The translations under genes were made by a program, and so were the position numbers. Shown piece by piece: positions 25,688 through 33,651 of a stretch of 64,000 nucleotides of DNA. The notes beneath the pieces are model-generated. The model was not told the origin of the DNA, did not search any database, and saw nothing but the letters and a program-made list of their open reading frames with translations. The DNA comes from Nitrospira_D sp035465795 (GTDB taxonomy: Bacteria; Nitrospirota; Nitrospiria; Nitrospirales; Nitrospiraceae): NCBI RefSeq assembly GCF_049546785.1, contig NZ_JBMWAN010000001.1:620001-684000 (forward strand), given 5' to 3'. Positions within the stretch are counted from its first letter, which is position 1. Each line of letters begins with the position of its first letter.

Positions 25688-27154
25688 TCATCGCACCGCC
25701 GGCTTCTTCGTCCGCCACTGGGTCGATTGCTCATAGGCATGCGCCGCCCGCAACAACGTCTCCTCCTGAAACGCGCGGCCGATCATCTGCAAGCCGATCG
25801 GCATGCCCGCCTTGCTGAATCCGCAAGGCAGCGCAATGGCCGGCAAACCGGCCAGGTTGACCGAGATGGTGAAGATATCCGACAGATACATCTGCAACGG
25901 ATCGTCGCTCTTTTCACCCAGCTTGAAGGCCGTTGTCGGCGTGACCGGCGTGACGATGAGATCGACCTCTTTGAAGGCCGCATCGAAATCCTGCCGAATC
26001 AGCGTCCGCACCGCTTGGGCTTTGCCGTAATAGGCGTCATAGTAGCCTGAACTGAGCGCATAGGTGCCGAGCATGATCCGGCGCTTTACCTCGGGCCCGA
26101 ACCCTTCCTGTCGCGTTTTCGTGTACAACTCCAACAGGTCTTTGGTCTCTTTTGCCCGAAGACCGAACTTGACCCCGTCATACCGGGCCAAATTCGAACT
26201 CGCTTCCGCCGTCGCAATGACGTAATAGACAGCCACCGCCGCATCGGTTCTCGGCAACTGAATTTCCTTGATCTCGCCGCCGAGGCTCTTCAACTCCTCA
26301 ATCGCCGCCCGCACCGCCTGCTCGACCTCCGGATCGAGCCCCTCGGCAAAGAACTCCGCGGGAATTCCAACCTTCAGCTTCTTCAGGTCTTTTTTCTTGA
26401 GCGCCTTCGTGTAGTCGGGCACAGGCACATCGGCCGACGTGGAATCCATCGGATCGTAACCGGCAATCACGCCCAACAAGAATGCGGCGTCCGCCACATC
26501 CTTCGTAATCGGGCCGATTTGATCGAGCGACGACGCGAAGGCGATCAATCCGTAGCGCGACACGCGCCCATAGGTGGGCTTCAGCCCGACCACTCCGCAA
26601 AACGCGGCCGGTTGCCGGATCGATCCGCCGGTGTCGGACCCTAGCGCGGCGGCGCATTCATCCGCCGCCACCGCGGCGGCCGATCCGCCGCTCGATCCGC
26701 CCGGCACATACTGAAGATTCCAGGGATTCCGGCTGGCACCGAACGCCGAATTTTCCGTGGACGAACCCATCGCAAACTCATCGAGATTGGTCTTGCCCAG
26801 CAGGAGATAATCCTGCGCTCGCAGCTTCCCGATGACGGTCGCGTCGTACGGGGGCACAAAATTCTGCAGCATACGCGAGGAGCAGGTCGTCGCCACGCCC
26901 TCGGTGCAGAGATTGTCCTTGATCGCCAGCGGCATGCCGCTCATCGGCTGCGTCTTCCGCCACCCTTTCAGCTTCTCATCGAGGGCCGCCGCCTGCGCCG
27001 CCGCCTGTTCCTTTTGCTGCGTGACATAGGCCTTCACCTTGGGTTCGACCTGGCTGATACGCAGAAAATAGGCGCGGACGATTTCCGACGCGGTGACTTC
27101 GCCCGCAGTGAACTTGCGCTGCAATTCGCAGAGTGTAAGTTTGTGGAGGCTCAT
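25688..27154 (-). CDS. gatA: aspartyl/glutamyl-tRNA amidotransferase subunit A
   Basis: 488 residues from ATG 27154, which overlaps the panD stop (ATGA); the open frame extends further upstream inside panD and is not coding there. The amidase signature is clear: LAIKDNLCTEGVATTC (catalytic Lys), then PGGSSGGSAAAVAADECA with the Ser-cisSer pair, and GSDTGGSIRQPA. GatA releases ammonia from glutamine for GatB. Spacing to the next gene is 67 bases. Confidence 0.96.
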   Translation of the reverse strand: MSLHKLTLCELQRKFTAGEVTASEIVRAYFLRISQVEPKVKAYVTQQKEQAAAQAAALDEKLKGWRKTQPMSGMPLAIKDNLCTEGVATTCSSRMLQNFVPPYDATVIGKLRAQDYLLLGKTNLDEFAMGSSTENSAFGASRNPWNLQYVPGGSSGGSAAAVAADECAAALGSDTGGSIRQPAAFCGVVGLKPTYGRVSRYGLIAFASSLDQIGPITKDVADAAFLLGVIAGYDPMDSTSADVPVPDYTKALKKKDLKKLKVGIPAEFFAEGLDPEVEQAVRAAIEELKSLGGEIKEIQLPRTDAAVAVYYVIATAEASSNLARYDGVKFGLRAKETKDLLELYTKTRQEGFGPEVKRRIMLGTYALSSGYYDAYYGKAQAVRTLIRQDFDAAFKEVDLIVTPVTPTTAFKLGEKSDDPLQMYLSDIFTISVNLAGLPAIALPCGFSKAGMPIGLQMIGRAFQEETLLRAAHAYEQSTQWRTKKPAVR

Positions 27155-27516
27155 CGTTTGGCCGACGCGTCGATCATTTGATTCTTCTCGTTCACCCGCA
27201 CGATCCTGGGGGCATGCCGCTTGATTTCCTCTTCGCTGTAGTACTCGTAGCAGAAGATGATAATTTGATCGCCCACCGCCCCTTTGCGGGCCGTCGGACC
27301 GTTCAGCACAATCTCGCCGCCGCCGCGCTTGCCGTTGATCGCGTAGGTCATGAACCGTTCGCCGTTGTTCAGATTCGAGCACACGACCGCTTCATAGGGA
27401 AGAATCCCTGCGGCATCGAGCAAATCCTCATCGACCGTCAAACTCCCCTCATACTCCAAGTGCGCTCCCGTGACCGTGGCACGATGAATTTTTGACCGCA
27501 GCATTTGTCGAAACAT
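27151..27516 (-). CDS. panD: aspartate 1-decarboxylase (pyruvoyl enzyme)
   Basis: 121 residues. The self-cleavage site EYEGSLTVDEDLLDAAG places the Gly-Ser bond at residues 24-25, where the serine becomes the pyruvoyl cofactor. NNGERFMTYAI and GPTARKGAVGDQIIIFCY follow as in the family. It makes beta-alanine for pantothenate and coenzyme A. AGGAG lies four bases before ATG 27516. It is inserted between gatC and gatA, overlapping gatA. Confidence 0.95.
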   Translation of the reverse strand: MFRQMLRSKIHRATVTGAHLEYEGSLTVDEDLLDAAGILPYEAVVCSNLNNGERFMTYAINGKRGGGEIVLNGPTARKGAVGDQIIIFCYEYYSEEEIKRHAPRIVRVNEKNQMIDASAKR

Positions 27517-27552
27517 AGCACTCCTCTATTTCCGCCCCGATACGCCGGGGAC

Positions 27553-27840
27553 TTACTCGATGATCTTCGGCACGCAGAACCCGTCGGCCTCACGCTCCGG
27601 CGCATTCGCCAACGCCTTGTCGACCTGCAAGGACGGCCGCACCACATCGTCACGAAAGACATTCACCTGCCCCAAGACCGTCGCCGTCGGCTCAACCCCG
27701 TCCGTATTGTACTGCTTTAATTTTTCGACGTGGGTCAGGATCTGGCTCAACTGCTTGGCAAACGCCTCCGTCTCCGACTGCGACACATCCAGCCTGGCCA
27801 GCTTGGCCACTTTCTCAACGTCCTGCCTGGTGATCTCCAC
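27553..27840 (-). CDS. gatC: aspartyl/glutamyl-tRNA amidotransferase subunit C
   Basis: 95 residues from GTG 27840, preceded by GGAAGGAAAG. The protein begins VEITRQDVEKVAKLARLD, continues QLSQILTHVEKLKQYNTDGVEPT and ends with the usual GatC tail. An upstream extension of the frame would be encoded by a structured repeat and would exceed the normal length, which supports the GTG start. GatC stabilises GatA in the transamidation complex. Confidence 0.92.
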   Translation of the reverse strand: MEITRQDVEKVAKLARLDVSQSETEAFAKQLSQILTHVEKLKQYNTDGVEPTATVLGQVNVFRDDVVRPSLQVDKALANAPEREADGFCVPKIIE

Positions 27841-27865
27841 TGCTTCTTTCCTTCCCTCTCTCAGC

Positions 27866-27987
27866 GGATGTTCAAAATGGTCTTTCAGCAAGGCCGCAGG
27901 AAGTCCGTCAACCGAGGCGTACCCTCCGGGGTAGGTCGCAGGGAGACGGACGACCGAGAACGCCGCTGAAAGCCATTTTCAACGTCC
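27866..27987. repeat. structured palindromic repeat (about 120 bp) between glmS and gatC
   Basis: Terminal inverted arms at 27866-27889 and 27965-27987 match over 23 positions with two mismatches and one extra base. Inside, GTCCGTC and GACGGAC form a second stem, and TACC-CTCCGG-GGTA a third, so the whole element folds as nested hairpins. I recall elements of this layout being dispersed between genes in Nitrospira genomes; that is memory, not a search. It has no coding capacity and could be a non-autonomous mobile element (MITE or REP type) or a processing site in the glmS-gatC transcript. Confidence 0.65.
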
Positions 27988-27989
27988 AA

Positions 27990-29819
27990 TCATTCTACCG
28001 TGACACTCTTTGCCAGGTTTCTCGGCTGATCCACATCGGCTCCCCGTAACACGGCAATGTGGTACGCGAGCAACTGCAACGGAATCGTAAAGAGAATCGG
28101 CGACAACAACGGATGCGTCTCCGGAATCGTAAACACCGCATCGGCGGTTTTCCCGAGTTCGCGCTCCCCTTCGGCCACAAACGCGATCACCGGCGCACGC
28201 CGGGCCTTCACTTCCATCAGATTGCTCACGGTTTTTTCATACAACCGGTCTTTCGGCGCCAGCACCACCACCGGCATATCCTTATCGATCAAGGCGATCG
28301 GGCCGTGCTTCATTTCGCCGGCCGCGTAGCCCTCGGCATGGATATAGGAGATTTCTTTCAGCTTCAGCGCGCCTTCGAGCGCAATGGGGAAATTGATCCC
28401 GCGGCCGAGATAGAGGAAATTCCGCTTCTTGTAGTAGCGCTTGGCAATGGCCACGATCTCCGCCTCACGCCCCAACACACGCTCCACTAAAGCCGGCAAC
28501 CGGACCAGCCGGTCCAGCCAGGCCTTGCCGTCGGCGGCCGTCATGACTCTCCGCACCCGCGCAAGATGCAGCGCCAGCAAATAGAGCGCGGTGAGCTGCG
28601 CAGTGAACGCCTTCGTCGAAGCCACCCCGATTTCCGGCCCGCAGTGGGTGTACAAGACGCCGTCCGACTCGCGCGCAAGCGTACTGCCCACGACGTTCAC
28701 GATCGATACGACCTTCGCGCCTTTGCCTTTCGCTTCGCGAGCCGCGGCCAGGGTATCGGCCGTTTCACCAGATTGTGAAATCGTCACGAAGAGATCGTTC
28801 TTCCCCACCAGCGGATCGCGATAACGGAACTCGCTCCCGATATCGACCTGGACCGGCGTGCGAACCATTTCCTCCAGCAAGTACTTTCCCACCAGGCCCG
28901 CATGCCAGGACGTGCCGCAGGCGACGATCCAGATCCGGTCCACCGCCGCAAACTCCTTCGGTGTGAGCCCGATATCGGGGAGATCCGCTTCACCGGTTTC
29001 GTACGAATACCGTCCGCGCATCGTGTCGAGAATCGTTTGCGGCTGCTCATGGATCTCTTTCAGCATGAAGTGGGGATAGCCGCTCTTTTCGGCCGCCGAC
29101 GCATCCCAGGTAATCTTGGCCGGTTTCCGAAACACCGGATTTCCCTCGGCATCGGTTAACTGCGCATCGTGCTGGGTCACCACCGCCATGTCACCTTCTT
29201 CGAGATAGGTGACGTCCCGGGTATGGGCAAGCATGGCCATGACATCGGAGGCCACAAACGAGGCATCCTTCGTCCGGCCGATCACCAACGGGCAGCCGGA
29301 TCGGGCCGCAATCAGCGTCCCCGGCTCTTTTTCGGAGATGACGGCCAACGCGTAACTCCCGCGCACATCCTGCGTCGCCGCGCGAACCGCGTCGGCCAGT
29401 CCCTTCCCCTTTTGGAGGTACTTGTCGATGAGATGCGCCACCACTTCGGTGTCGGTTTCGGATTGAAACTTGTAGCCCTCTTTTTCCAGCTGCTGCTTGA
29501 GCGGCTGATAGTTCTCGATAATGCCGTTGTGCACCAACACGCAGCCCTTTGAGCGATGGGGATGCGCATTTTGCTCCGACGGTTTGCCGTGGGTCGCCCA
29601 GCGCGTATGACCGATCCCCACCGTCCCGTTCAGGTCTTTTTCCTTGAGCGACTTCTGGAGATTGGCCAACTTGCCGACGCTACGGCGTACTTCAATCTTC
29701 TGCCCTTGAAGCACCGCGACTCCGGCCGAGTCGTACCCGCGATATTCCAGCTTGGCCAGCCCGCCGATGAGAATGGGGACCGCCTCCTGATTTCCGACAT
29801 AGCCAACAATGCCGCACAT
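27990..29819 (-). CDS. glmS: glutamine--fructose-6-phosphate aminotransferase (isomerising)
   Basis: 609 residues. The glutaminase begins MCGIVGYVGNQEAVPILI with catalytic Cys2; GHTRWATHG, HNGIIENY and SDTEVVAHL follow. Two SIS sugar-isomerase domains come next (CGTSWHAGLVGKYLLEE; ISQSGETADTLAA; HAEGYAAGEMKHGPIALID). It ends with PRNLAKSVTVE, whose terminal residues are part of the active site. It makes glucosamine-6-phosphate, the first step toward UDP-GlcNAc, and lies six bases after glmU. Confidence 0.97.
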   Translation of the reverse strand: MCGIVGYVGNQEAVPILIGGLAKLEYRGYDSAGVAVLQGQKIEVRRSVGKLANLQKSLKEKDLNGTVGIGHTRWATHGKPSEQNAHPHRSKGCVLVHNGIIENYQPLKQQLEKEGYKFQSETDTEVVAHLIDKYLQKGKGLADAVRAATQDVRGSYALAVISEKEPGTLIAARSGCPLVIGRTKDASFVASDVMAMLAHTRDVTYLEEGDMAVVTQHDAQLTDAEGNPVFRKPAKITWDASAAEKSGYPHFMLKEIHEQPQTILDTMRGRYSYETGEADLPDIGLTPKEFAAVDRIWIVACGTSWHAGLVGKYLLEEMVRTPVQVDIGSEFRYRDPLVGKNDLFVTISQSGETADTLAAAREAKGKGAKVVSIVNVVGSTLARESDGVLYTHCGPEIGVASTKAFTAQLTALYLLALHLARVRRVMTAADGKAWLDRLVRLPALVERVLGREAEIVAIAKRYYKKRNFLYLGRGINFPIALEGALKLKEISYIHAEGYAAGEMKHGPIALIDKDMPVVVLAPKDRLYEKTVSNLMEVKARRAPVIAFVAEGERELGKTADAVFTIPETHPLLSPILFTIPLQLLAYHIAVLRGADVDQPRNLAKSVTVE

Positions 29820-29825
29820 CGAGCG

Positions 29826-31379
29826 TTACCTCTTCTTCTTTTTCCCGGACAACGCGGTCGAAGCCTTTCGGCTCTTCGACGGGGTGTCTCCCGCCGGCAC
29901 GCCGTTCGACAACAGAGCCCGCCGCTTGGCCGCCCACCCGGCGCGGTTCACCTGCGGCACGCGCGCGATGACCAGTGAATCGGACGGCACGTCCTGCGTC
30001 ACCGTCGTCCCCGCGGCAATCACCGTCCCCGCGCCAATCGTCACCGGCGCGACCAACTGCGTATCGCTCCCGATAAACACATGATCGCCGATGACCGTCC
30101 GGTGCTTGTTCGTCCCGTCATAATTACAGGTGATGGTGCCCGCGCCGATGTTCACGCCCTTGCCGATCGTCGCGTCGCCCAGATAGCTGAGGTGATTCGC
30201 CTTGGCTCCCTCGCCGAGATCCGTCTTCTTCATCTCGACAAAATTGCCCACCTTGGCGTTCTTGCGCACCAGCACGCCGGGCCGCAGATGCACGAAGGGC
30301 CCGATATGCGCCTCGTCATCGATCTGTGCCTCCCGCAAGACACAGTGATCCAAAATCTCCACGCGGTTGCCGACGACACAGTCGGTCATCCGCACGCCGG
30401 AATACACTGTCGTGTCCTCACCGATCACCGTCCGGCCCTCAAGCGTCACGTTCGGATACAAGATCGTGTCTTTGCCGATAGCCACGTCGGCCTCGATCCA
30501 GGTTGACGAGGGATCGACCATCGTCACGCCCGCCTCCAGCCATCGCCCGCGAATCTGCTGCCGGATTACCGCTTCGGCTTCGGCCAACTGTTGCCTCGTA
30601 TTCACGCCGAGCCCTTCATCCGGATCGCTCAGCGGCATCGCCGACACCCGCTGCCCCTGCTTTACCGCCATATCGACGATGTCCGTGAGGTAATACTCGC
30701 CTTGGGCGTTATGCGGCTCGACCTTCTCCAACGCCGCAAACAGAAACCCTCCATCGACGACATAGGTCCCGACGTTGATTTCCCGAATGGCTCGCTCCTC
30801 CGGCGTCGCGTCCCGATGTTCGACGATCTTCAACACATCGGCAGATGCGGGCGCGCCACTCTGCGCTCCGCCGGCAGTCCGGCGCACGACCCGGCCGTAG
30901 CCGCTTGGATCCTCGAGCATCGCCGTCAGCATCGTCACCGTCGCGCCGGACGAACGATGGACACGCAGCAGCTCCTGCACAGTCGCCTCCTGCAGCAACG
31001 GCGTATCGCCATTGAGAATAAGATAGGCCGCCGGCTCCTTACCCCTGCCGGACACAAACACCGGTCTGGCCTGCAACACCGCATGACCGGTGCCCAATTG
31101 CTGCTTCTGCTCGACGATATGGACCGGTGCCCCGTCGCGCTGTCCTGCCAACGCGGATTCCACAACCTCTCGCACCTGGTCAGCCTGATGCCCGACCACC
31201 ACAGCCACGGAGTGCCCCGCCAGACGGCGGGCCAAATCAAGCGCGTAGCGAATCATGGGGCGTCCGGCAATGCGATGCAGCACTTTTGCCTGCTTTGACC
31301 GCATGCGCGTGCCGCGGCCCGCCGCCATCACCACCACGCCCAAACGAGCCATCGATGCCGCATGCGTCGTCGCTGTCAT
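29826..31379 (-). CDS. glmU: bifunctional UDP-GlcNAc pyrophosphorylase / glucosamine-1-phosphate acetyltransferase
   Basis: 517 residues from ATG 31379, which overlaps the upstream DUF502 stop (ATGA). The uridyltransferase domain has VVMAAGRGTRMRSKQAKVLH. The C-terminal half is a left-handed beta-helix with hexapeptide repeats, including KNAKVGNFVEMKK and NYDGTNKHRTVIGD. It completes UDP-GlcNAc synthesis with glmS directly downstream. Compared with about 455 residues in many GlmU proteins it is longer, with a basic Ser/Lys-rich C-terminal tail ending in SGKKKKR. Confidence 0.96.
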   Translation of the reverse strand: MTATTHAASMARLGVVVMAAGRGTRMRSKQAKVLHRIAGRPMIRYALDLARRLAGHSVAVVVGHQADQVREVVESALAGQRDGAPVHIVEQKQQLGTGHAVLQARPVFVSGRGKEPAAYLILNGDTPLLQEATVQELLRVHRSSGATVTMLTAMLEDPSGYGRVVRRTAGGAQSGAPASADVLKIVEHRDATPEERAIREINVGTYVVDGGFLFAALEKVEPHNAQGEYYLTDIVDMAVKQGQRVSAMPLSDPDEGLGVNTRQQLAEAEAVIRQQIRGRWLEAGVTMVDPSSTWIEADVAIGKDTILYPNVTLEGRTVIGEDTTVYSGVRMTDCVVGNRVEILDHCVLREAQIDDEAHIGPFVHLRPGVLVRKNAKVGNFVEMKKTDLGEGAKANHLSYLGDATIGKGVNIGAGTITCNYDGTNKHRTVIGDHVFIGSDTQLVAPVTIGAGTVIAAGTTVTQDVPSDSLVIARVPQVNRAGWAAKRRALLSNGVPAGDTPSKSRKASTALSGKKKKR

Positions 31380-32044
31380 CCGATCGGCACTCCCGCCGCC
31401 GGCTGCTTCACGCCGCTCCACTTGGCATCGGCGGCAAGCACTGACGCCATCGACGTCGAAGGAACATACAACCCGCCCGATACAATCAGCTTCATGGCCT
31501 CCTCAACGCTGATATCCACCGACGTCACTTCCCGCTCAGGCACCAGCAAAAAATAGCCGGAGGTCGGATTCGGCGACGTGGGAACATAGACGTGAATCAA
31601 CGGATCCTGGCCCAAGGCCGCCGTCTCGGATTTCGTCACCCCTGTGACAAACGCAAAGCAATAATGGCCGTTCTTGGGGAATTGAATGAGCACGACACGA
31701 TGATACGACCCGCGATCCGAAAACGAGAGAATGTCCATCATCGACTTCAGCGTGGAATATATTCCGCGCACGAGCGGCAGACGATTGAGCCAATCCTCCC
31801 ACATCCGGACGATCTGTCGCCCCATGAAATTCGCGGCAAAAAGCCCGACAGAGAAAATCAAGATCAGTAAGGTCACAATACCGAGTCCCGGCACGTAATA
31901 AGCCGGCACCATCTGAGCGAGGACGTTCCCGAGGATCCCGTCCACCGTGACAAACAACGTCTTCAGGATAAGAATCGTTCCCCAGATCGGAGTGACGACG
32001 AGCACCCCGGTTAAAAAGTACCGTTTTAAAGCGGTTTTGAGCAT
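31376..32044 (-). CDS. DUF502 family membrane protein
   Basis: 222 residues. Two N-terminal membrane helices (YFLTGVLVVTPIWGTILIL and VTLLILIFSVGLFAAN) precede a soluble domain with VPLVRGIYSTLKSMMDIL, the core DUF502 motif, and VYVPTSPNPTSGYFLLVP. Function is unknown; the family is widespread in Gram-negative bacteria. It appears to be the first gene of the glmU-glmS series. Confidence 0.85.
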   Translation of the reverse strand: MLKTALKRYFLTGVLVVTPIWGTILILKTLFVTVDGILGNVLAQMVPAYYVPGLGIVTLLILIFSVGLFAANFMGRQIVRMWEDWLNRLPLVRGIYSTLKSMMDILSFSDRGSYHRVVLIQFPKNGHYCFAFVTGVTKSETAALGQDPLIHVYVPTSPNPTSGYFLLVPEREVTSVDISVEEAMKLIVSGGLYVPSTSMASVLAADAKWSGVKQPAAGVPIG

Positions 32045-32387
32045 AGATTCAGACGCTGGAAGAGGCCCCTATATTGTGGTGGTTCATAATACAGAGTTTA
32101 TTCGAGTCGTCGCAAGCCTTTTCTTGCTAATTTCAACGAGTTAGATAGCTTTACAGCCGGAAATAGTTTCTCCACAAGCCCATTCGGGATGAGACCTGTC
32201 AGGCCACGAGATGTCGAGCCCCGGCGCGCGAACCACTGAGCGACGCACTCTACCTTCTACGCCGGATCCGATTCTTGCTATTCACCTGGCCTTGGCATAG
32301 GATCCCGCCCCATTGTGCGGGCGCTTTGAACGCCACTTTCTCCCCCTGGGCCAGAGAGACCCGCATCCGTTGCACGAGAAACCTCCT
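32045..32387. other. 343-bp divergent intergenic region
   Basis: It separates the DUF502 gene (minus) from the P-loop kinase gene (plus). A plus-strand promoter candidate lies at 32275-32303. No tRNA-like fold, repeat or small coding sequence was found in the rest. Confidence 0.5.
32275..32303 (+). promoter_or_regulatory. candidate sigma70-type promoter for P-loop kinase gene
   Basis: TTGCTA (32275-32280), a 17-base spacer, then TAGGAT (32298-32303); four of six consensus matches in each box. About 85 bases upstream of the ATG. Confidence 0.45.
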
Positions 32388-32954
32388 ATGAAATCAGGCA
32401 TTGGTCTCTGCGGAGCGCACAGAGTCGGAAAAACCACGCTGGCGCAAGCTGTCAGTCAAGCCACGGGCATCCCGTTTCTCAAAACCCATACAAGCCACAT
32501 CTTCCAACAACACGGCCTTGATCCGGCCAAACCCATGGCCTTCGAGACCAGGCTGGCGATTCAACAAGAGATCTTAGCTGCCGGAGAAACCGTGTGGCTG
32601 CAGGAAACGAATAACTTCATCAGTGATCGAACCCCGCTGGATATGGCCGCGTATACACTGGCGGACATTCACGGCACCACCGCGATCAATGAGACGGCGT
32701 TCAGACAATACCTCACGGACTGCATCGAAAAAACCAACCGGTTCTTTTCCACCTTGATTATTGTCCCCCCGGGCATTCCTCTGGTTCCCGAACCGGGAAA
32801 AGCCGCGCTCCATGACGCCTACATCGAACATATCCACACTTTGATCGTCGGCCTCTGTCACGATGAACGGATTTCTGCCACAGTCTACCACCTGGGACGG
32901 GATGTCTTGTCGCTGGACGATCGAGTGACACAGACCATCTCGCGCCTCCCGTAA
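32388..32954 (+). CDS. small P-loop nucleotide kinase-like ATPase
   Basis: 188 residues from ATG 32388. The Walker A motif GLCGAHRVGKTTLA is at residues 6-19. ISDRTPLDMAAY at about 82-93 resembles the DRxxxD element of deoxynucleoside and thymidylate kinases. IIVPPGIPLVPEPGK lies in the region of a lid. The AHRxGKTTLA form is common in phage-encoded and AAA_28-type kinases. It stands alone with its own promoter candidate, between a housekeeping series and a response regulator. Substrate unknown; phage origin is a possibility, not shown. Confidence 0.7.
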   Translation: MKSGIGLCGAHRVGKTTLAQAVSQATGIPFLKTHTSHIFQQHGLDPAKPMAFETRLAIQQEILAAGETVWLQETNNFISDRTPLDMAAYTLADIHGTTAINETAFRQYLTDCIEKTNRFFSTLIIVPPGIPLVPEPGKAALHDAYIEHIHTLIVGLCHDERISATVYHLGRDVLSLDDRVTQTISRLP

Positions 32955-33001
32955 GCGCCCGCCAGCCGGTCTCGTCATTATCCTTGCTATACATCAGCCG
33001 G

Positions 33002-33024
33002 TAGGCCCTAGGTGATAGGGCCTA
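33002..33024. repeat. perfect 9-bp inverted repeat
   Basis: TAGGCCCTA (33002-33010), spacer GGTGA, TAGGGCCTA (33016-33024). It lies between the kinase stop and the response-regulator promoter. No T-run follows, so it could be an operator for a dimeric regulator or a stem-loop at the 3' end of the kinase transcript. Confidence 0.5.
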
Positions 33025-33047
33025 ACAGGCCGGGATGATTACCTTCA

Positions 33048-33076
33048 TTGACTGCTCCGCATGGACGAGATAAATA
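33048..33076 (+). promoter_or_regulatory. candidate promoter of response regulator gene
   Basis: TTGACT (33048-33053), 17-base spacer, TAAATA (33071-33076). The predicted start of transcription falls at about 33083, immediately before a six-base inverted repeat ATTGCA-N8-TGCAAT (33084-33103) that could be an operator. Confidence 0.4.
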
Positions 33077-33152
33077 CCCACACATTGCAAACACTTATGC
33101 AATAAGGACTGGCCGAACGGAAAATGACTCTTCACGCCAGGTCGAGCAACGC

Positions 33153-33536
33153 ATGAGCCCTGCACCGCCACATGTACTGACCATCCTCATCGTTGAGGAC
33201 CAGGACGGCCCGCGAGAGGTACTGGCAACCCTGCTGCGTCCTCACTATCGCGTCCATAGCGCCGACAGCGCGACGGCCGCCCTCCGTATCGTTCAAGATC
33301 ACCGCATCGATCTGATCATTCAAGATATCGGACTGCCCGATCGCAACGGCATCGAGCTGTTACGCGATTTGCAACCCCTCACTGATACCAAAGTCATTGT
33401 CATCAGCGGCGCGGGCACGGTCCAATCGGCCCAGGACGCCATCAAACTTGGAGCCGTGGCATATCTCCTCAAACCATTTAACACTGAAGAACTACTTGTT
33501 CTGGTTCACAAGACGCTGACCCCGCATGCCGCATAA
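33153..33536 (+). CDS. single-domain response regulator
   Basis: 127 residues from ATG 33153. A receiver domain only: LIVEDQDG with the acidic pocket at 15-16, phosphoacceptor D58 in LIIQDIGLPDRNG, the Thr/Ser switch at VIVISGAG and conserved K107 in YLLKPFN. No output domain follows, as in CheY- or Spo0F-like proteins. The open frame before 33153 coincides with promoter and operator-like sequence and is not counted. No histidine kinase is adjacent; the nearest is the hybrid kinase about 6.4 kb downstream. Confidence 0.88.
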   Translation: MSPAPPHVLTILIVEDQDGPREVLATLLRPHYRVHSADSATAALRIVQDHRIDLIIQDIGLPDRNGIELLRDLQPLTDTKVIVISGAGTVQSAQDAIKLGAVAYLLKPFNTEELLVLVHKTLTPHAA

Positions 33537-33569
33537 GCAGACTCGACATGCGCCGACTGCTGTGCGCTC

Positions 33570-33599
33570 TTGAATCGACGCTCCCTTCCCACCTACAAT
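33570..33599 (+). promoter_or_regulatory. candidate promoter of holB-metG unit
   Basis: TTGAAT (33570-33575), 18-base spacer, TACAAT (33594-33599, five of six matches). It is 53 bases upstream of the holB start. Confidence 0.5.
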
Positions 33600-33651
33600 C
33601 CCTTCCAGTCGTCCACTTCGTCACATACACACAGCAGACTGCGACCTGCCC

